Source of the DNA: Smallanthus sonchifolius
Taxonomy: Eukaryota > Streptophyta > Magnoliopsida > Asterales > Asteraceae
DNA: 64,000 bases
Assembly (NCBI GenBank): GCA_023525975.1
Contig: CM042042.1
Span: forward strand, 42,543,880-42,607,879
Direction: 5' to 3'
Shown here piece by piece: positions 35,640-47,900 of this stretch (within the stretch, counting starts at the first letter, position 1; each line of letters starts with the position of its first letter). The translations under genes were made by a program, and so were the position numbers. Below the pieces are notes generated by a model. That model was given only the letters and a program-made list of their open reading frames with translations. It was not told the DNA's origin and searched no databases.

Positions 35640-37114
35640 TTTTTTGTGGTTTGAATATTATGTTTGTAATTGACAAAAATTACAATAAAATTCATTTATT
35701 TTTCTACAATTTCTCCAATCCTTTTACGTGTGTAAATTATATTAATATTCGTTTTATATTCTTTCATCTTGATGGTAATGATGTATTCCCATGAGTATTC
35801 GAATCTTAAGGTGTGCACTTTGAATAGGTTGAAAATCTTTTTTTAGTTTATTCAGATTACATATAATTCAAAGTTATATATATATTTTTTTCAATTTCTT
35901 ATGCAGCAAAATATAAAGACATTCAAAAAATGGAGATTCCAAAGAAGCCTAGATTTTTATGCTTTCATGGACATGCGTCAAATGCTGCAAGACTTGAAGA
36001 ACAATGCAGTAATTGGCCAGATTATGTGCTCGAGAAGATGGATCTTGTATTCATCGACGGTCCATTCACCGTAGAGGATGGGCTTTATGATTGGTTCACC
36101 ATGGTAAAAAACAGATATACTTAAAGTTACAATCCAAATGACTAAATGCATGGTCTTATATATATATCCTTGATTCAAATGGTTTTGCTAAACCATGTTT
36201 GATTCAAACGGATGCGTGATTCAAATGACTCAATAGGCAAATAATTATATTCCAACAATTGGATAATAAGCTTAAAGTTTACAAGTCTTTGACCAACCAA
36301 CGAACAAAGCACCACTAACCTTAATCTAGTCCATCTAATGGGATAAACTAGGAAACTAAATCAATACGAAAATAATTATAAATATTTCAAATAAATAAAG
36401 AGATCAAGCAATTTGGTAATTCTTCTTCAGTTTTGTCATCATCAAATTTCAATCCGTAACCGCCCGACCCAATCACACGATCTCATGAACCAAATCAAAT
36501 GACCCCATGACCCTAATCACACGATCTCATGAGCTCAATCACACGAACACGTCAATACCCGGATCAAAGGCCCGCTAAACTCTAAGGCCCAATTAGGCCC
36601 ATAGATGCCCCTGCGTTATACACCCCACGCTGAAAAAAGACTCGACCTCGAGTCTTGCATACGACCCGATACCCGACCCACACATTCCTTAGAATATAAC
36701 TAATAGATCCAGCCCCGATAGCACTAGTCCAATCCAAATCCAATGGCCCAAACCAAACGACCCAAACCCAATGCTCCTCGGGATTGCATGCAAAGGGAAT
36801 AACCTTGTTTCCAAATTCACGAGTAAGAACAGCCATTCCCAACCTTTGACCAGACAAGAAAACAAAACCCGCACGGTTGGAAACCCACGACCCATAGACC
36901 ACTGGTTCACCCGGAATGGAACAACAACTGTGTTGTTGTAGAAGTTCCATCGTTTCGAGAATGATATTTTCCTGCCTTCTCAACCACGGTCCTCATGTAG
37001 GTCAAACCAACCCACACAAAGCTAATGAAAAAGACGAGGGTTAACCTGATCATCTTCGACCCTGACCCCAAAGAACCCCTTATTTTTTACCAGAGAAATC
37101 CTAAGCAAATCCGA
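35640..37114 (+). repeat. Duplicate of the hydrolase 5' region (promoter, exon 1, part of intron 1)
   Basis: This block is colinear with window positions about 1-1700: promoter, the TTATGCAG leader, exon 1, the first LTR-like repeat of intron 1 and its interior. It is cut by solo LTR D at 37115 and resumes at 55772. It diverges by substitutions and small indels. Confidence 0.85.
35930..36103 (+). pseudogene. Partial duplicate of the FSH-type hydrolase (exon 1 only in the window)
   Basis: 58 codons match exon 1 of the complete gene (63 codons) with the same start and the same F-L-C-F-H-G-H block. Five codons are missing between the FIDGPF and DWFTM blocks, and a few residues are changed (e.g. 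EHFTN to EQCSN). The exon ends ATG/GTAAAAA, a weaker donor than the GTAAG of the complete gene. None of exons 2-6 is found before the window ends, and the intron is split by more than 24 kb of later insertions. It is probably a broken copy unless the remaining exons lie beyond 64000. Confidence 0.75.
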
Positions 37115-38084
37115 TGTAAGGCCCACAACCCGAGAGGCCCCACTTATTGAATTTACTCATCAACACATAGCTCATAAACATAAGACATTCAAAATCACAG
37201 TAAAAATGATTTAAACTTTAACATAAGCAGCGGAATACATATCATGTCTTAAACTTTCTTGTCTGGTAGGAATTTAAACTTGTCTTAAAACATCATAAAC
37301 TTTAAACATAAATGGGATGCCATACTCTGATCTTCGGGTAAATCTCCTCGTCGAGCCAAGCATCCACTTTCATCTACTGCCGCCTACACTTAATTGATGT
37401 GCATACTAAAAGTCAGCTAAAGCTGAGTGAGTTCTAATGCTTATATAAAACACTATACATATATTAAAAGGAAAGGTTTTACTTGAACATATCTTTATTG
37501 CCAATATGGAAAAACTTTACTTATTTTATCTTTTAACTTTCCATTTCTTTCCATATTGACCCAATGGCTCAAGTCTAAAGCCCGAAGAATAGGGAGATAT
37601 AAGACAATACGTCACCGTTGAGTAACCGTTGTTACTCCTTATCAATGAGAACCAGTTGATCAACTGTTAGCAAACCGCGAAGGTTCTTATATAGGGGGAG
37701 ATGGCCCATAACTGACTTTCTGTACAAAGTAACATTTGTCCCTGAAGGAACCGTAATTTAACCTAATACGTATTCCCGAAGGAAACTTTATCTTCATTCT
37801 TTAAAAAAATGTCTTTAAGTAAACATTTCCTAAACATCATTTATAAACACTTTATTTTGCCTCTTTCAGACGTTTCTATAAATCATGACTTTCACCATCT
37901 TTTATTAATATAAGAAATATAATAAACACTTTTTCTAAGTATACACACCACCACAAAAGTAGGCAGGAAGGGGGGATTAGAACTCACCTGGTATACGCAC
38001 TACCGTGGATACTAAAAAGATTTGGGATACCTAAGTGTTACGTGATATGTGCGAATACAATATATAAAATCGGTTAAACTTGCT

Positions 38085-38265
38085 AGTGTCGGCTGATAGT
38101 GTCGGCTAACACTTCCGAGGGTCGCCTGAACTTACGTTCAGTACTTTGTGTCATACTATAGGAGGGTAGACATTTTGGGGGTCGACACTTAGATGGTCGA
38201 CACTCAGAGGGTTGACACTACCATGCAGGTGGCGACACTTGAGTGTCGGCTCAAGAACAACCATC
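38085..38265. repeat. GTCGACACT-type repeat array in solo LTR D
   Basis: Irregular repeats of 'gtgtcggct', 'ggtcgacactt', 'gttgacacta' and 'ggcgacacttgag'. They occupy the LTR position that GAAACTA palindromes occupy in A and that GTCGACTGTCAGA repeats occupy in G. Confidence 0.7.
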
Positions 38266-38553
38266 TCTCACAGGCCCGTTTTCAGTCCAACATCATAACT
38301 TGTACGTTCCAAAATGCTCTAATCTTAACTATGAAGCTAGATCCATGTTTAAAACCTCTTCTTATACGTAAAAAGCTGACCTTGAAGTTAAAAATTCCAT
38401 GAAACCATAAAACCCATTTTTACAAAATCTCATATCTAGACAATTTTCTTACCTCTAATCGGCTTGTTTCTTTAGTAAATCTTCGTGTAATAACTAGAGA
38501 AGAAGAATGGACCGATCTTAGAGCAAATTTTGGTGTTTCCCTCTCTTGGTGTT

Positions 38554-39860
38554 CGTCATTCCCGTAACACAGGACAATTATCTAACTAGAGTAGTACCTC
38601 AAACATATATGTTCCCAGGTAAGAGCGACAGGTCTAGGAGAGATTTATACATCGCTCTTTCCTAAACAGAACATTCCGTTTATCAGATAACTACATATTA
38701 GTCAAAAGGTCGCCTTCTAGTTACTGTGACGTTGATATCAAAAACACATAGCGGAAGACTAAATGATAACTTCTATTAATATCAAAATATTGTTTACAAT
38801 AGGATTAATAAAAGTTACATCACTTATCCCTAACAAGGGACATATCATTTGGGACTTATAGTTCCTGGCATGCCCATCATCTGGATCGTTTATCATTTCA
38901 TTCTAGCCTTGGAATGCCCTGTCTAATGACTACCTATGCTGCGGTAAAAAAGCATTTGATAAAAATGAGTCAGCACAAAGCTGGTGAATTCATAAACTAA
39001 AATAGTTTATTAAAATGACCCGCCAAAGTATCTTGAACACATCCATGGGGTTCCACCCCCAAATTCATAGATAACTATGAACAATCATCAGTATATATAT
39101 AACCAAAGACCGTTCCACAAGTCCTGTCTAACATGCCGTTCCACGGGCAAATGAAATACAATAAGCACTTAGAATATGTTATATATACACAATCGGTACA
39201 ATCATTTCAAGATACTCAAAATATGACAATCACCTCGGGCAGAGTCCCTAGATAATCATAACATTACTTATTTATACACTTCTAGCTTAATGGTTCGTAA
39301 TTAAAGCTTAATGGGAGGTCAGAACCTTACCTCAGCACTATCTACGAAAATTTGAGGTCGAAACGCTGGAAACTGGACTCTCGTACGCGAATCGGAGCTC
39401 GGGAATCGATCATCTATTTATAGAGAATATGTGTGTGTGTGTGTATTTGAGTGTGTTTGTGTGTGAAGATGGTCTGAAATCGATCATCTATTTATAGGGC
39501 CAAAGTGGCACCCGTAGCGGACCGCTACTTTAGGTGGTAGCGGTCCGCCACCCCTTGTGGCGGTGTATCTGGATTGGGACACACGTAGTGGACCGTTATG
39601 GTCTGGCTTAGCGGTCCGCCACCCATCCACGCGCCAGATTTCCATTGGCGAGTCACATGGACACGTGTCAGCTCCCGAAGCTTTCTTTAGTCCACACGTA
39701 GCAGACCGCTAAGGTCCTGGGTAGCGGCCCGCTACCCCTTGATTTTTTCAAAATTTTCATTTAAAGTCCATGGACTTTGATTATTTACATTTCCAACCCT
39801 CAACTTTGAATTTTGGAAATTTTAATCCTTTCTCTTTTTAGAAAATTTCGTGGTGTTACA
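38554..39860 (-). repeat. 3' LTR of element E (left copy)
   Basis: Contains a TATA-like CTATAAATAG on the minus strand (39414-39424), a second one about 70 bp away (39487-39497), a (GT)n run (39428-39445) and, upstream of these in minus-strand reading, an array of AGCGGTCCGC palindromes (39510-39740). Confidence 0.88.
39510..39740. repeat. AGCGGACCGCT / AGCGGTCCGC palindrome array in the LTR of E
   Basis: Three pairs of inverted 'tagcggaccgcta' and 'tagcggtccgcca' style units with drift (e.g. tagtggaccgtta, tagcagaccgcta). The second copy lies in the 5' LTR at 55228-55450. It sits in U3, upstream of the TATA-like site. Confidence 0.85.
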
Positions 39861-39895
39861 AATCTTCTCTCCTTTAAGAAATTTCGTCCTCGAAA

Positions 39896-42549
39896 TTAAG
39901 AGGTGAATAGATGAGGATACTTGACTCTCATCTGTTGCTTTAATTCCCAAGTTTTATCTGCTCCAATCTGACCTTGCCATTGTACCAATATCATTGGTAT
40001 AACTTTCTTTCTCAATTTCCGTTCCTGAGTATCTAAAATTTTGATCGGTTGTTCAGTAAAGTGAAGTTTGTCATCCACGTGCACATCATCTAGTTCAATA
40101 GCCTGAGCTGGGTTAGCTAAACATTTGCATAAACAGGATACGTGAAATGTGTTATGAATCCCTTGTAAAGCTTTAGGTAAATCTAACTTGTAGGCTACTG
40201 CTCCGATTCTTTCAATGATCTTGTAAGGTCTGATGTACCTTGGTCCTAATTTTCCTCGTTTCCTGAACCTTACTACCCCTTTCCAAGGTGAAACCTTTAA
40301 CATCACATAATCCCCAACTTGGAATTCTAATGGTCGACGTCGTTTGTCAGCATAACTTTTCTAACAGTCTTGAGCAACGTTTAATTGTTGTTTAATCTGG
40401 ACTATCTTATCTATTGTTTCTTGTATGACTTTAGGTCCAGATAACTGATTGTCTCCTATTTCAGTCCAATAGACAGGAGTTCTGCATTTTCTTCCGTATA
40501 GTGCTTCGAAAGGTGCAGCTTTGATACTTGAGTGATAGTTGTTGTTATAGGAGAATTCGATTAACGGAAGGTGATTATCCCAATTACCTCCGAAATCTAT
40601 AACACAGGCTCTTAGCATATCTTCCAAAGTTTGAATTGTACGTTCACTCTGTCCGTCTGTCTGAGGATGATATGCAGTACTTATGGTAAGCCGAGTTCCC
40701 AATTCTTTCTGAAAACTCGTCCAGAATCTAGATGTAACCCGACTGTCTCTATCAGAAATAATAGACAGTGGTATGCCATGGTGGCTCACAATTTCATTGA
40801 TGTAAATTCTGGCTAACTTATCCATAGAGTATGTTTCATTTATGGGTATAAAATGGGCTGACTTGGTCAGTCTATCGACCACGACCCATATGGCATTATG
40901 CCCTTTCTGAGTTCTAGGAAGTTTAGTTACGAAGTCCATTGTAATTCGATCCCATTTCCAGACAGGTAATTCTATTTGTTGTAGTTGCCTTGCTGGTTTA
41001 TGATGCTCAATCTTAACTTGGAGGCAAGTTAAGCATTTATCTATGTACCAGGCTATTGATCTCTTCTTGTTAGGCCACCACTAATGAGTCTTCCAATCTT
41101 TGTACATCTTATGTGAACCAGGATGCATGAAATATCTTGATTTGTGTGCTTCATCTAATATTTTCTCTTGGATGTCTCCAAACTTAGGAATCCAAATTCT
41201 TTGTTTGAATCTCATGATTCCGTCCTCTCCTCGGGATAGTAATTTCTGTTTCCCAACCATACGTTCTTTCTTGATGTTTTCTTCTTCTAATGATTTTGGT
41301 TGGATTTCCTTAATCTGCTCCATTAAGTCTAACTTCAGATCCAATCAGAGTGCTTTTACTTTAATCGGTTGACTTCGTTCTTTCCGAATAAAAGCATCTG
41401 CTACTATGTTTGCCTTTCCTGGATGGTATTTGATTTCATAGTCATAATTTTTATAAGTTCCATCCACCTCCTTTGCCTCATATTTAAATCCTTTTGATTA
41501 AAAATATGTTAGAGGCTTTTATGGTCTGAATATATTACGCATTTGGTACCATATAAATAGTGTCTCCAAATCTTTAGAGCAAACACTATGGCACCCAATT
41601 CAAGATCGTGCGTAGTATAGTTCTTCTCATGAACTTTAAGTTGGCGTGCTACGTAGGCAATAACCTTGTCTCGATGCATCAACACACAACCTAGACCAGT
41701 TCGGGAAGCATCACAATAGATGACAAAATCATCATTCCCTTCAGGTAGTGCTAAGATTGGTACATGACTAAGCTTATCTTTGAGAATGTTGAAAGTTCTT
41801 CCTGTTTGGTGCTCCATTCAAACTTTGCTGCCTTCTGAGTTATAGCAGTCAAAGGTGTAGCTATATTGGAGAAGTCCTTAATGAATCTTCTGTAGTAGCC
41901 GGCTAGTCCAAGAAAGCTTCTAATCTCTGTCGGAGTCTTTGGGGCTTCCCATTTCATAACAACTTCAATCTTACTTGGGTCTACTTGTATTCCATATTCG
42001 GTCACCATGTGCACAAGAAATTGTACTTCTCGTTTCCAAAATTCACATTTTGAAAACTTAGCGTACAATCTTTCTTTTCTCAGGGTTTCCAAAATGATTT
42101 TAAGATGTTCAACATGTTCTTTCTGGTTTCGAGAATAAATAAGAATATTATCGATGAAAAAATGACAAACTTGTCAAGGAATGGTTTACAAACCCTGTTC
42201 ATTAGATCCATAAATGCCGCAGGGGCATTTGTTAGACCAAATGACATGACCAGTAATTCATAGTGACCATATCGGATTCTAAAAGCAGTCTTAGGTACGT
42301 CCTCTTCTTGTACATTTCACTGATGATATCCTGATCTAAGATCTATATTTGAAAAGTACTTGGCTCCTTGTAGCTGATCGAACAAATCATCTATTCTAGG
42401 CAATGGATATCTGTTCTTTATAGTCAGTTTGTTCAATTCCCTATAGTCAATGCACATCCTCATGCTTCCATCTTTCTTCTTTACGAATAGTACTGGTGCT
42501 CCCCAAGGGGAAGTACTCAGGCGAATGAACCCTTTGTCTAAGAGTTCTT
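39896..42549 (-). pseudogene. Pol of element E: RT C-terminal part, RNase H, integrase, chromodomain
   Basis: From right to left: RT (42549 to about 41830) with a CIDYRELNKLT block; RNase H (41817-41509; YCDASRTGLGCVLMHRDK); integrase zinc finger (41344-41081); integrase core (40939-40361; VVDRLTKSAHFIP, SDRDSRVTSRFW, DGQSERTIQTLEDML); and a C-terminal chromodomain-like end (40306-39896; VQWQGQIGADKTWE). The RT catalytic F-I-D-D region near 42150 carries a one-base loss and its second Asp codon reads Asn. Several other frameshifts occur, so this copy is dead. The LTR tail continues directly at 39860. Confidence 0.88.
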
Positions 42550-42554
42550 GAATT

Positions 42555-44884
42555 TGTCACACCCCGCCAAGGCGGAAACGCGAGGCGCGACGTTCATGGT
42601 TTTTCAAAGCATATAATTATTGCAAACGCATACATACAACTGGATACATAAATTAAATTTAAGGTTTTACAGCCCAAAAATAGTACTTGAAGTTACAAAA
42701 TATTAAGATTTTGCAAATATGACCCGAACATTATGGGTTATACAAGAAAAATCTTCAAAAGTTGTATCCACCGTGTATGCATGAACCCTACGTAGTATTA
42801 CCCTTGCTATCACGTTCAGTTTCCTGAAAAACATACTTGAAAATGTCAACACTAGGTTGGTGAGTTCACAGGTTTTATATATGAATACAATGAGCAAACC
42901 AATTGCATGAAAATGATCTTTACGTATATGATAAACAAAACAAGTAACGTTTGACCCATTTGTAAACTAGCTAGGAATACAAATAATATGTACATACATG
43001 AGGCATAACCAAACCAAGACCAGGTGTTTTGCCCCTCACTCGTACCTCACGAGCAATATTAGAACACTATGCAGTCATTTGGCCAGATGGACCCATGGTT
43101 AGCGCGACTAACCATGACCGGGGGTGTCAGACCCAATAGTACTATCCATAGAATCTCAGGCTAACCTATAGCTAATGGTTATAAATATGATGATCAGGGG
43201 ACTTTACGAGCTCCAAATGTGTTCACTCATGCATACATAAAGGTCGGGTCTTGTTTTCTTGTTATCATATAAAAATAGTTATAAGTATGTTCTTCCCCCA
43301 AATAGTACAAAACAGTAAAAAGGGGCCGTGAAACTCACCTTGAGTTTGTGTATGCTTGTAACGATATTTGTTCTAGTCCACTTGACTATTTGTACCCTAG
43401 ATACGAAAGGGTAAATTGTGTTAAGACCGAATGTCTCATATTGCAAATTGTTCACCGACTTTGTAAATCTGGTTGTGTTTGTTTAAAATCTTCTTAGTTG
43501 TTCAACACTTGATTTGTAGTAAAAACAGTTCTAAATTACTGCTAAATGGGACTGATAACCAGGTATCGAAACTACCTAGTTTCGATTGAACAGAACAGAA
43601 CAGAATAGAGGTCGAAACTACCTAGTTTCGATTAAGTAAACTGGGTATCGAAACTCCTAGTTTCGATGGAGTACTAGGTATCGAAACTCCTAGTTTCGAT
43701 TGAATAATAGCTATCGAAACTACCTAGTTTCGATTGAGTAAACAGGTATCGAAACTCCTAGTTTTGATCAAATAGGTATCGAAACTCCTAGTTTCGATCA
43801 AATAGGTATCGAAACTCCTAGTTTCGATTGGGAAACAGGTATCGAAACTATAGTTTCGATTACTGCAATTCTGAATGACAGAATCAGTCCTGCATATTTT
43901 TATGTTTTAAACTTGAATTCGACACACTTTTGTTGTTATCTTACTTGCGTTTGAATATTTTGTAAGTTTTAGCTACGGTTTCTAAAGAAAATAATATAGA
44001 TAGTATTGAGTTTTTACCTTAAAACAGATATGAAGATGATGAGAGAAAACAGAGAATGGTCTTGAACTCCTTAGCTTGATTCTTGAGAAAAACACTTGGA
44101 ATTCTTCTTATAACACCGAAATATGGTGGATTTTGCTCTAAAACTTGGATTCAACTTGAAGAGGAATGGGGAAAATTGCCGTAAGAAAATGAGTAAAATG
44201 AGAGGAATTGTGAGATTTCGAGTGAAGGGGTATGGTGTATATCTGATTCTCCAAGGCATGGGGTATGGGTCGCAGGGAGTGGGAATGGAGTATTCCCTGG
44301 GATTTTGGTCGAGAAAGTCAAGGGTGGTTTGGGTTAATAATGATTAGATTTAAGAATTAATTTATTAATGGTATTAATATCAATTAGAGATTTAAAATGG
44401 GTAATTTAATTTGGTTTAGGTTCCCCACGATATTATAAATTTATTAAGTTTATGGCTCGTTAATGAAAAATATTTAAATCTTAGATTGTATAATTCGTTG
44501 AGGTGATTATTCGTAGGTATAAATATCTAAAGTTGACGCTACTAGGTAATATCTTCGAAAGAGTTCGTTAGTTTACTTTGACGTATTTTTATATTTATTT
44601 TAGTCTAAAATGACTTATTGTCCAACGTAAAGTTCGTGTAATATATATGTCTAAATATTTTTCTTGGTTATTTAATTTAATCACTATCGTTCGTATTTAG
44701 TCGGGTTATACGGGTATGTGAACCGGTAACTCCTAGAATTACCAAAATATGAAATGAAACAATGTACGGCTTTTCTTAGACTTTAATGTCCTAATTTATG
44801 CAATTAGGTAAATCACGAAAACAAATATAATATAAACTTGTTTATATCGTGTACGGATGTTGACCTGAAATGTCGGGTGTCACA
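42555..44884 (-). repeat. 3' LTR of element F (left copy)
   Basis: 2330 bp, with ends TGTCACACCCC and GGGTGTCACA. Contains the GAAACTA palindrome array (43562-43862) and a minus-strand AG/GTGAGTTTC site (about 43332-43341). Confidence 0.92.
43562..43862. repeat. GAAACTA palindrome array, 9 units, in the LTR of F
   Basis: Nine 'atcgaaact(a/c)...agtttcgat' palindromes with mostly 'acctag' or 'tcctag' centres, spaced by variable 'tgaacagaacag' or 'caaatagg' linkers. The identical array in the other LTR is at 50699-50999. They are the same palindromes as in A and M. Confidence 0.9.
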
Positions 44885-44918
44885 TTCTCCCCATGTTAAA
44901 AGAATTTCGTCCCGAAAT

Positions 44919-47900
44919 TCAATTCGTGCCATCTTGAACTGGTGCATCCTTAAACAAGGAGGGGTATTTTGTTTTCATTTGATCCTCTCGTTCCCATGTA
45001 TACTCAGGACCACGTTTTGAGTTCCAACGTACTTTAACCAGTTTGATTCGACTGCGTCTCAGTCTTTGAACTTTCCAATCTGAAATCTCAATCGGTTCCT
45101 CGATGAAATGAAGTTTATCGTCAATGTGAATCTCGTCAGGCGGTATAATTAGCGTCTCGTCTGATAAACACTTCTTGAGATTTGATACATGAAACGTATC
45201 ATGTACATTGTTTAGTTCTTGCGGTAGTTTGAGCTTGTAAGCTACCGGACCAACCCTAGCCAGTATTTCAAACGGTCCAACGTATCTAGGGTTGAGCTTA
45301 CCACGGTTACCAAACCTTGCAACGCCTTTCCATGGTGAGACTTTTAACATTACTCGGTCACCAATTTGAAATTCTAATGGTTTCCGTCTGTTATCAGCAT
45401 AGCTCTTTTGTCTGTCTCGGGCCGCTTTCAAACGGTCCTTAATTTTGAAGATCTTATCAGTGGTTTCCTGGACAATCTCAGGGCCTGTCAAATGTTTTTC
45501 ACCAACTTCCGCCCAACATAGCGGTGAGCGGCATTTACGACCATATAAAGCTTCAAACGGAGCTGCCTTAATGCTCGTGTGATAGCTGTTATTATAGGAA
45601 AACTCCGCTAACGGTAAATGAGTATCCCAATTTCCTCCGAAATCAATTACACACGCACGGAGCATATCTTCTAATGTTTGGATAGTCCTTTCACTTTGAC
45701 CGTCCGTTTGTGGATGGTAGGCGGTGCTCATGTCTAGGCGCGTACCTAGGGCTTCTTGTAACGACCTCCAAATCCTTGACACGAAACGACTATCCCTATC
45801 AGAGATAATAGAAATTGGTACTTCGTGTCTTGCCACAATTTCTTTAATGTAGAGTCTTGTAAGTTTCTCTGTCTTGTCGGTTTCTTTAATCGGCAGAAAG
45901 TGAGCAGATTTCGTTAAACGGTCGACAATTACCCATATGGTATCATAACCGCTGGACGTCTTGGGTAATTTCGTGATGAAATCCATATAAATCTGTTCCC
46001 ATTTCCATTGGGGAATTTCAGGTTGTTATAATAAGCCAGACGGTTTCTGATGTTCGGCTTTTACTTTTGAACACGTTAAGCATTTACTGACGTATGTGGC
46101 AATATCTCCTTTCATATTGGGCCACCAATATAATTCTTTCAGATCCTTATACATCTTATCTGAACCTGGGTGAATGGAGTACCTGGACTTGTGGGCTTCG
46201 TCCATAACCAACTCCCGTAAGTTACCAAAACATGGCACCCAAGTTCTATTCATGAAGTATAGAGTGTCATCTGACTTAGTCTCCAATTGTTTGATCATTC
46301 CACGTAGTGCTTCATTCTGAATGTTCTCTTCTTTGATTGCTTCTTGTTGTGCCATTCGGATTTGAGTCGTGAGGCTGGTATGAATTGTCAATTCTAGGGC
46401 ACGAACACGAAGAGTTTTGACTCGTTCCTTGCGACTTAAGGCGTCTGCTACGACATTGGCTTTCCCGGGATGGTACTTGATATCACAATCATAGTCGTTT
46501 AGTAGTTCCACCCAACGACGTTGTCTCATGTTAAGTTCCTTTTGATCGAAGATATGTTGAAGACTCTTATGATCAGTAAAGATAGTGCATCTTGTACCGT
46601 AAAGATAATGTCTCCAAATCTTGAGTGCAAACACAACTGCACCCAACTCCAAGTCGTGGGTCGTATAATTCTTTTCGTTCACTTTTAGTTGTCGTGAGGC
46701 ATATGCGATGACTTTGTCTCTTTGCATTAACACGCAACCAAGTCCTTGATGCGAGGCATCGCAGTATACGACGAAATTGTCGATTCCCTCAGGAAGGGAT
46801 AAGATCGGTGCACTACACAGCTTCTGCTTCAGTAATTGAAAAGCTGACTCTTGCTTGTCACTCCAATCAAACTTCTTTTCTTTATGGGTTAATGTGGTTA
46901 AAGGCAGGGCTATTTTTGAAAAATTCTTGATGAATCGTCTGTAATAGCCTGCCAAACCCAGAAATTGACGTACCTCAGTCGGAGTTGTTGGTGCTTCCCA
47001 GTTTTTGATAGCTTCAATTTTTGATGGATCAACGTGAATTCCTTCCTTGTTGATGACATGTCCAAGGAAATGCACTTCTCGGATCCAAAATTCACACTTA
47101 GAGAATTTAGCGTAAAGTTTCTCGTTTCTGAGTAGTTCTAAGATTAATTTCAGATGATGTTCATGTTGCTCCTTGGTTCGTGAATATATTAATATATCAT
47201 CAATAAATACTATCACGAATTTATCCAAGTATGGCTTGCACACTCGGTTCATGAGATCCATAAAAACAGCTGGTGCGTTTGTCAAACCAAACGGCATAAC
47301 TAGGAATTCGTAGTGACCGTAACGAGTCCTAAAAGCCGTTTTTGGTATATCTTCTTCTTGGATTCTTAGTTGATGATACCCTGATCGTAGATCAATTTTA
47401 GAATAGAAGCTGGAACCTTGCAGTTGATCGAACAAATCGTCTATTCGAGGAAGTGGATATCGGTTTTTGATTGTAAGCTTGTTTAATTCTCGGTAATCAA
47501 TACACATCCTAAAGGTTCCATCCTTTTTCTTTACGAACAAGACCGGAGCTCCCCAAGGTGAGAAACTCGGTCTTATGAAACCTTTATCAAGCAACTCCTG
47601 TAGTTGATTTGATAATTCCTGCATTTCAGAAGGTGCTAGTCGATACGGTGACCGCGCAACCGGGGCGGCTCCTGGTACTAAGTCGATTCGGAATTCGACT
47701 TGCCTCGGTGGTGGTAATCCAGGTAAGTCTTCAGGAAAAACTTCGGGGTAATCCTTAACGATTGGTATGTCTTCAAGTCGACGTTTCTCGGGTTTCTTAT
47801 CGACGACGTGAGCTAGGAATACGCAATAGCCTTTACGTAGATACTTACGAGCTTTCATGCAGTTTATCATCTTCAATGTCACTCCACTTTTCTCACCTTG

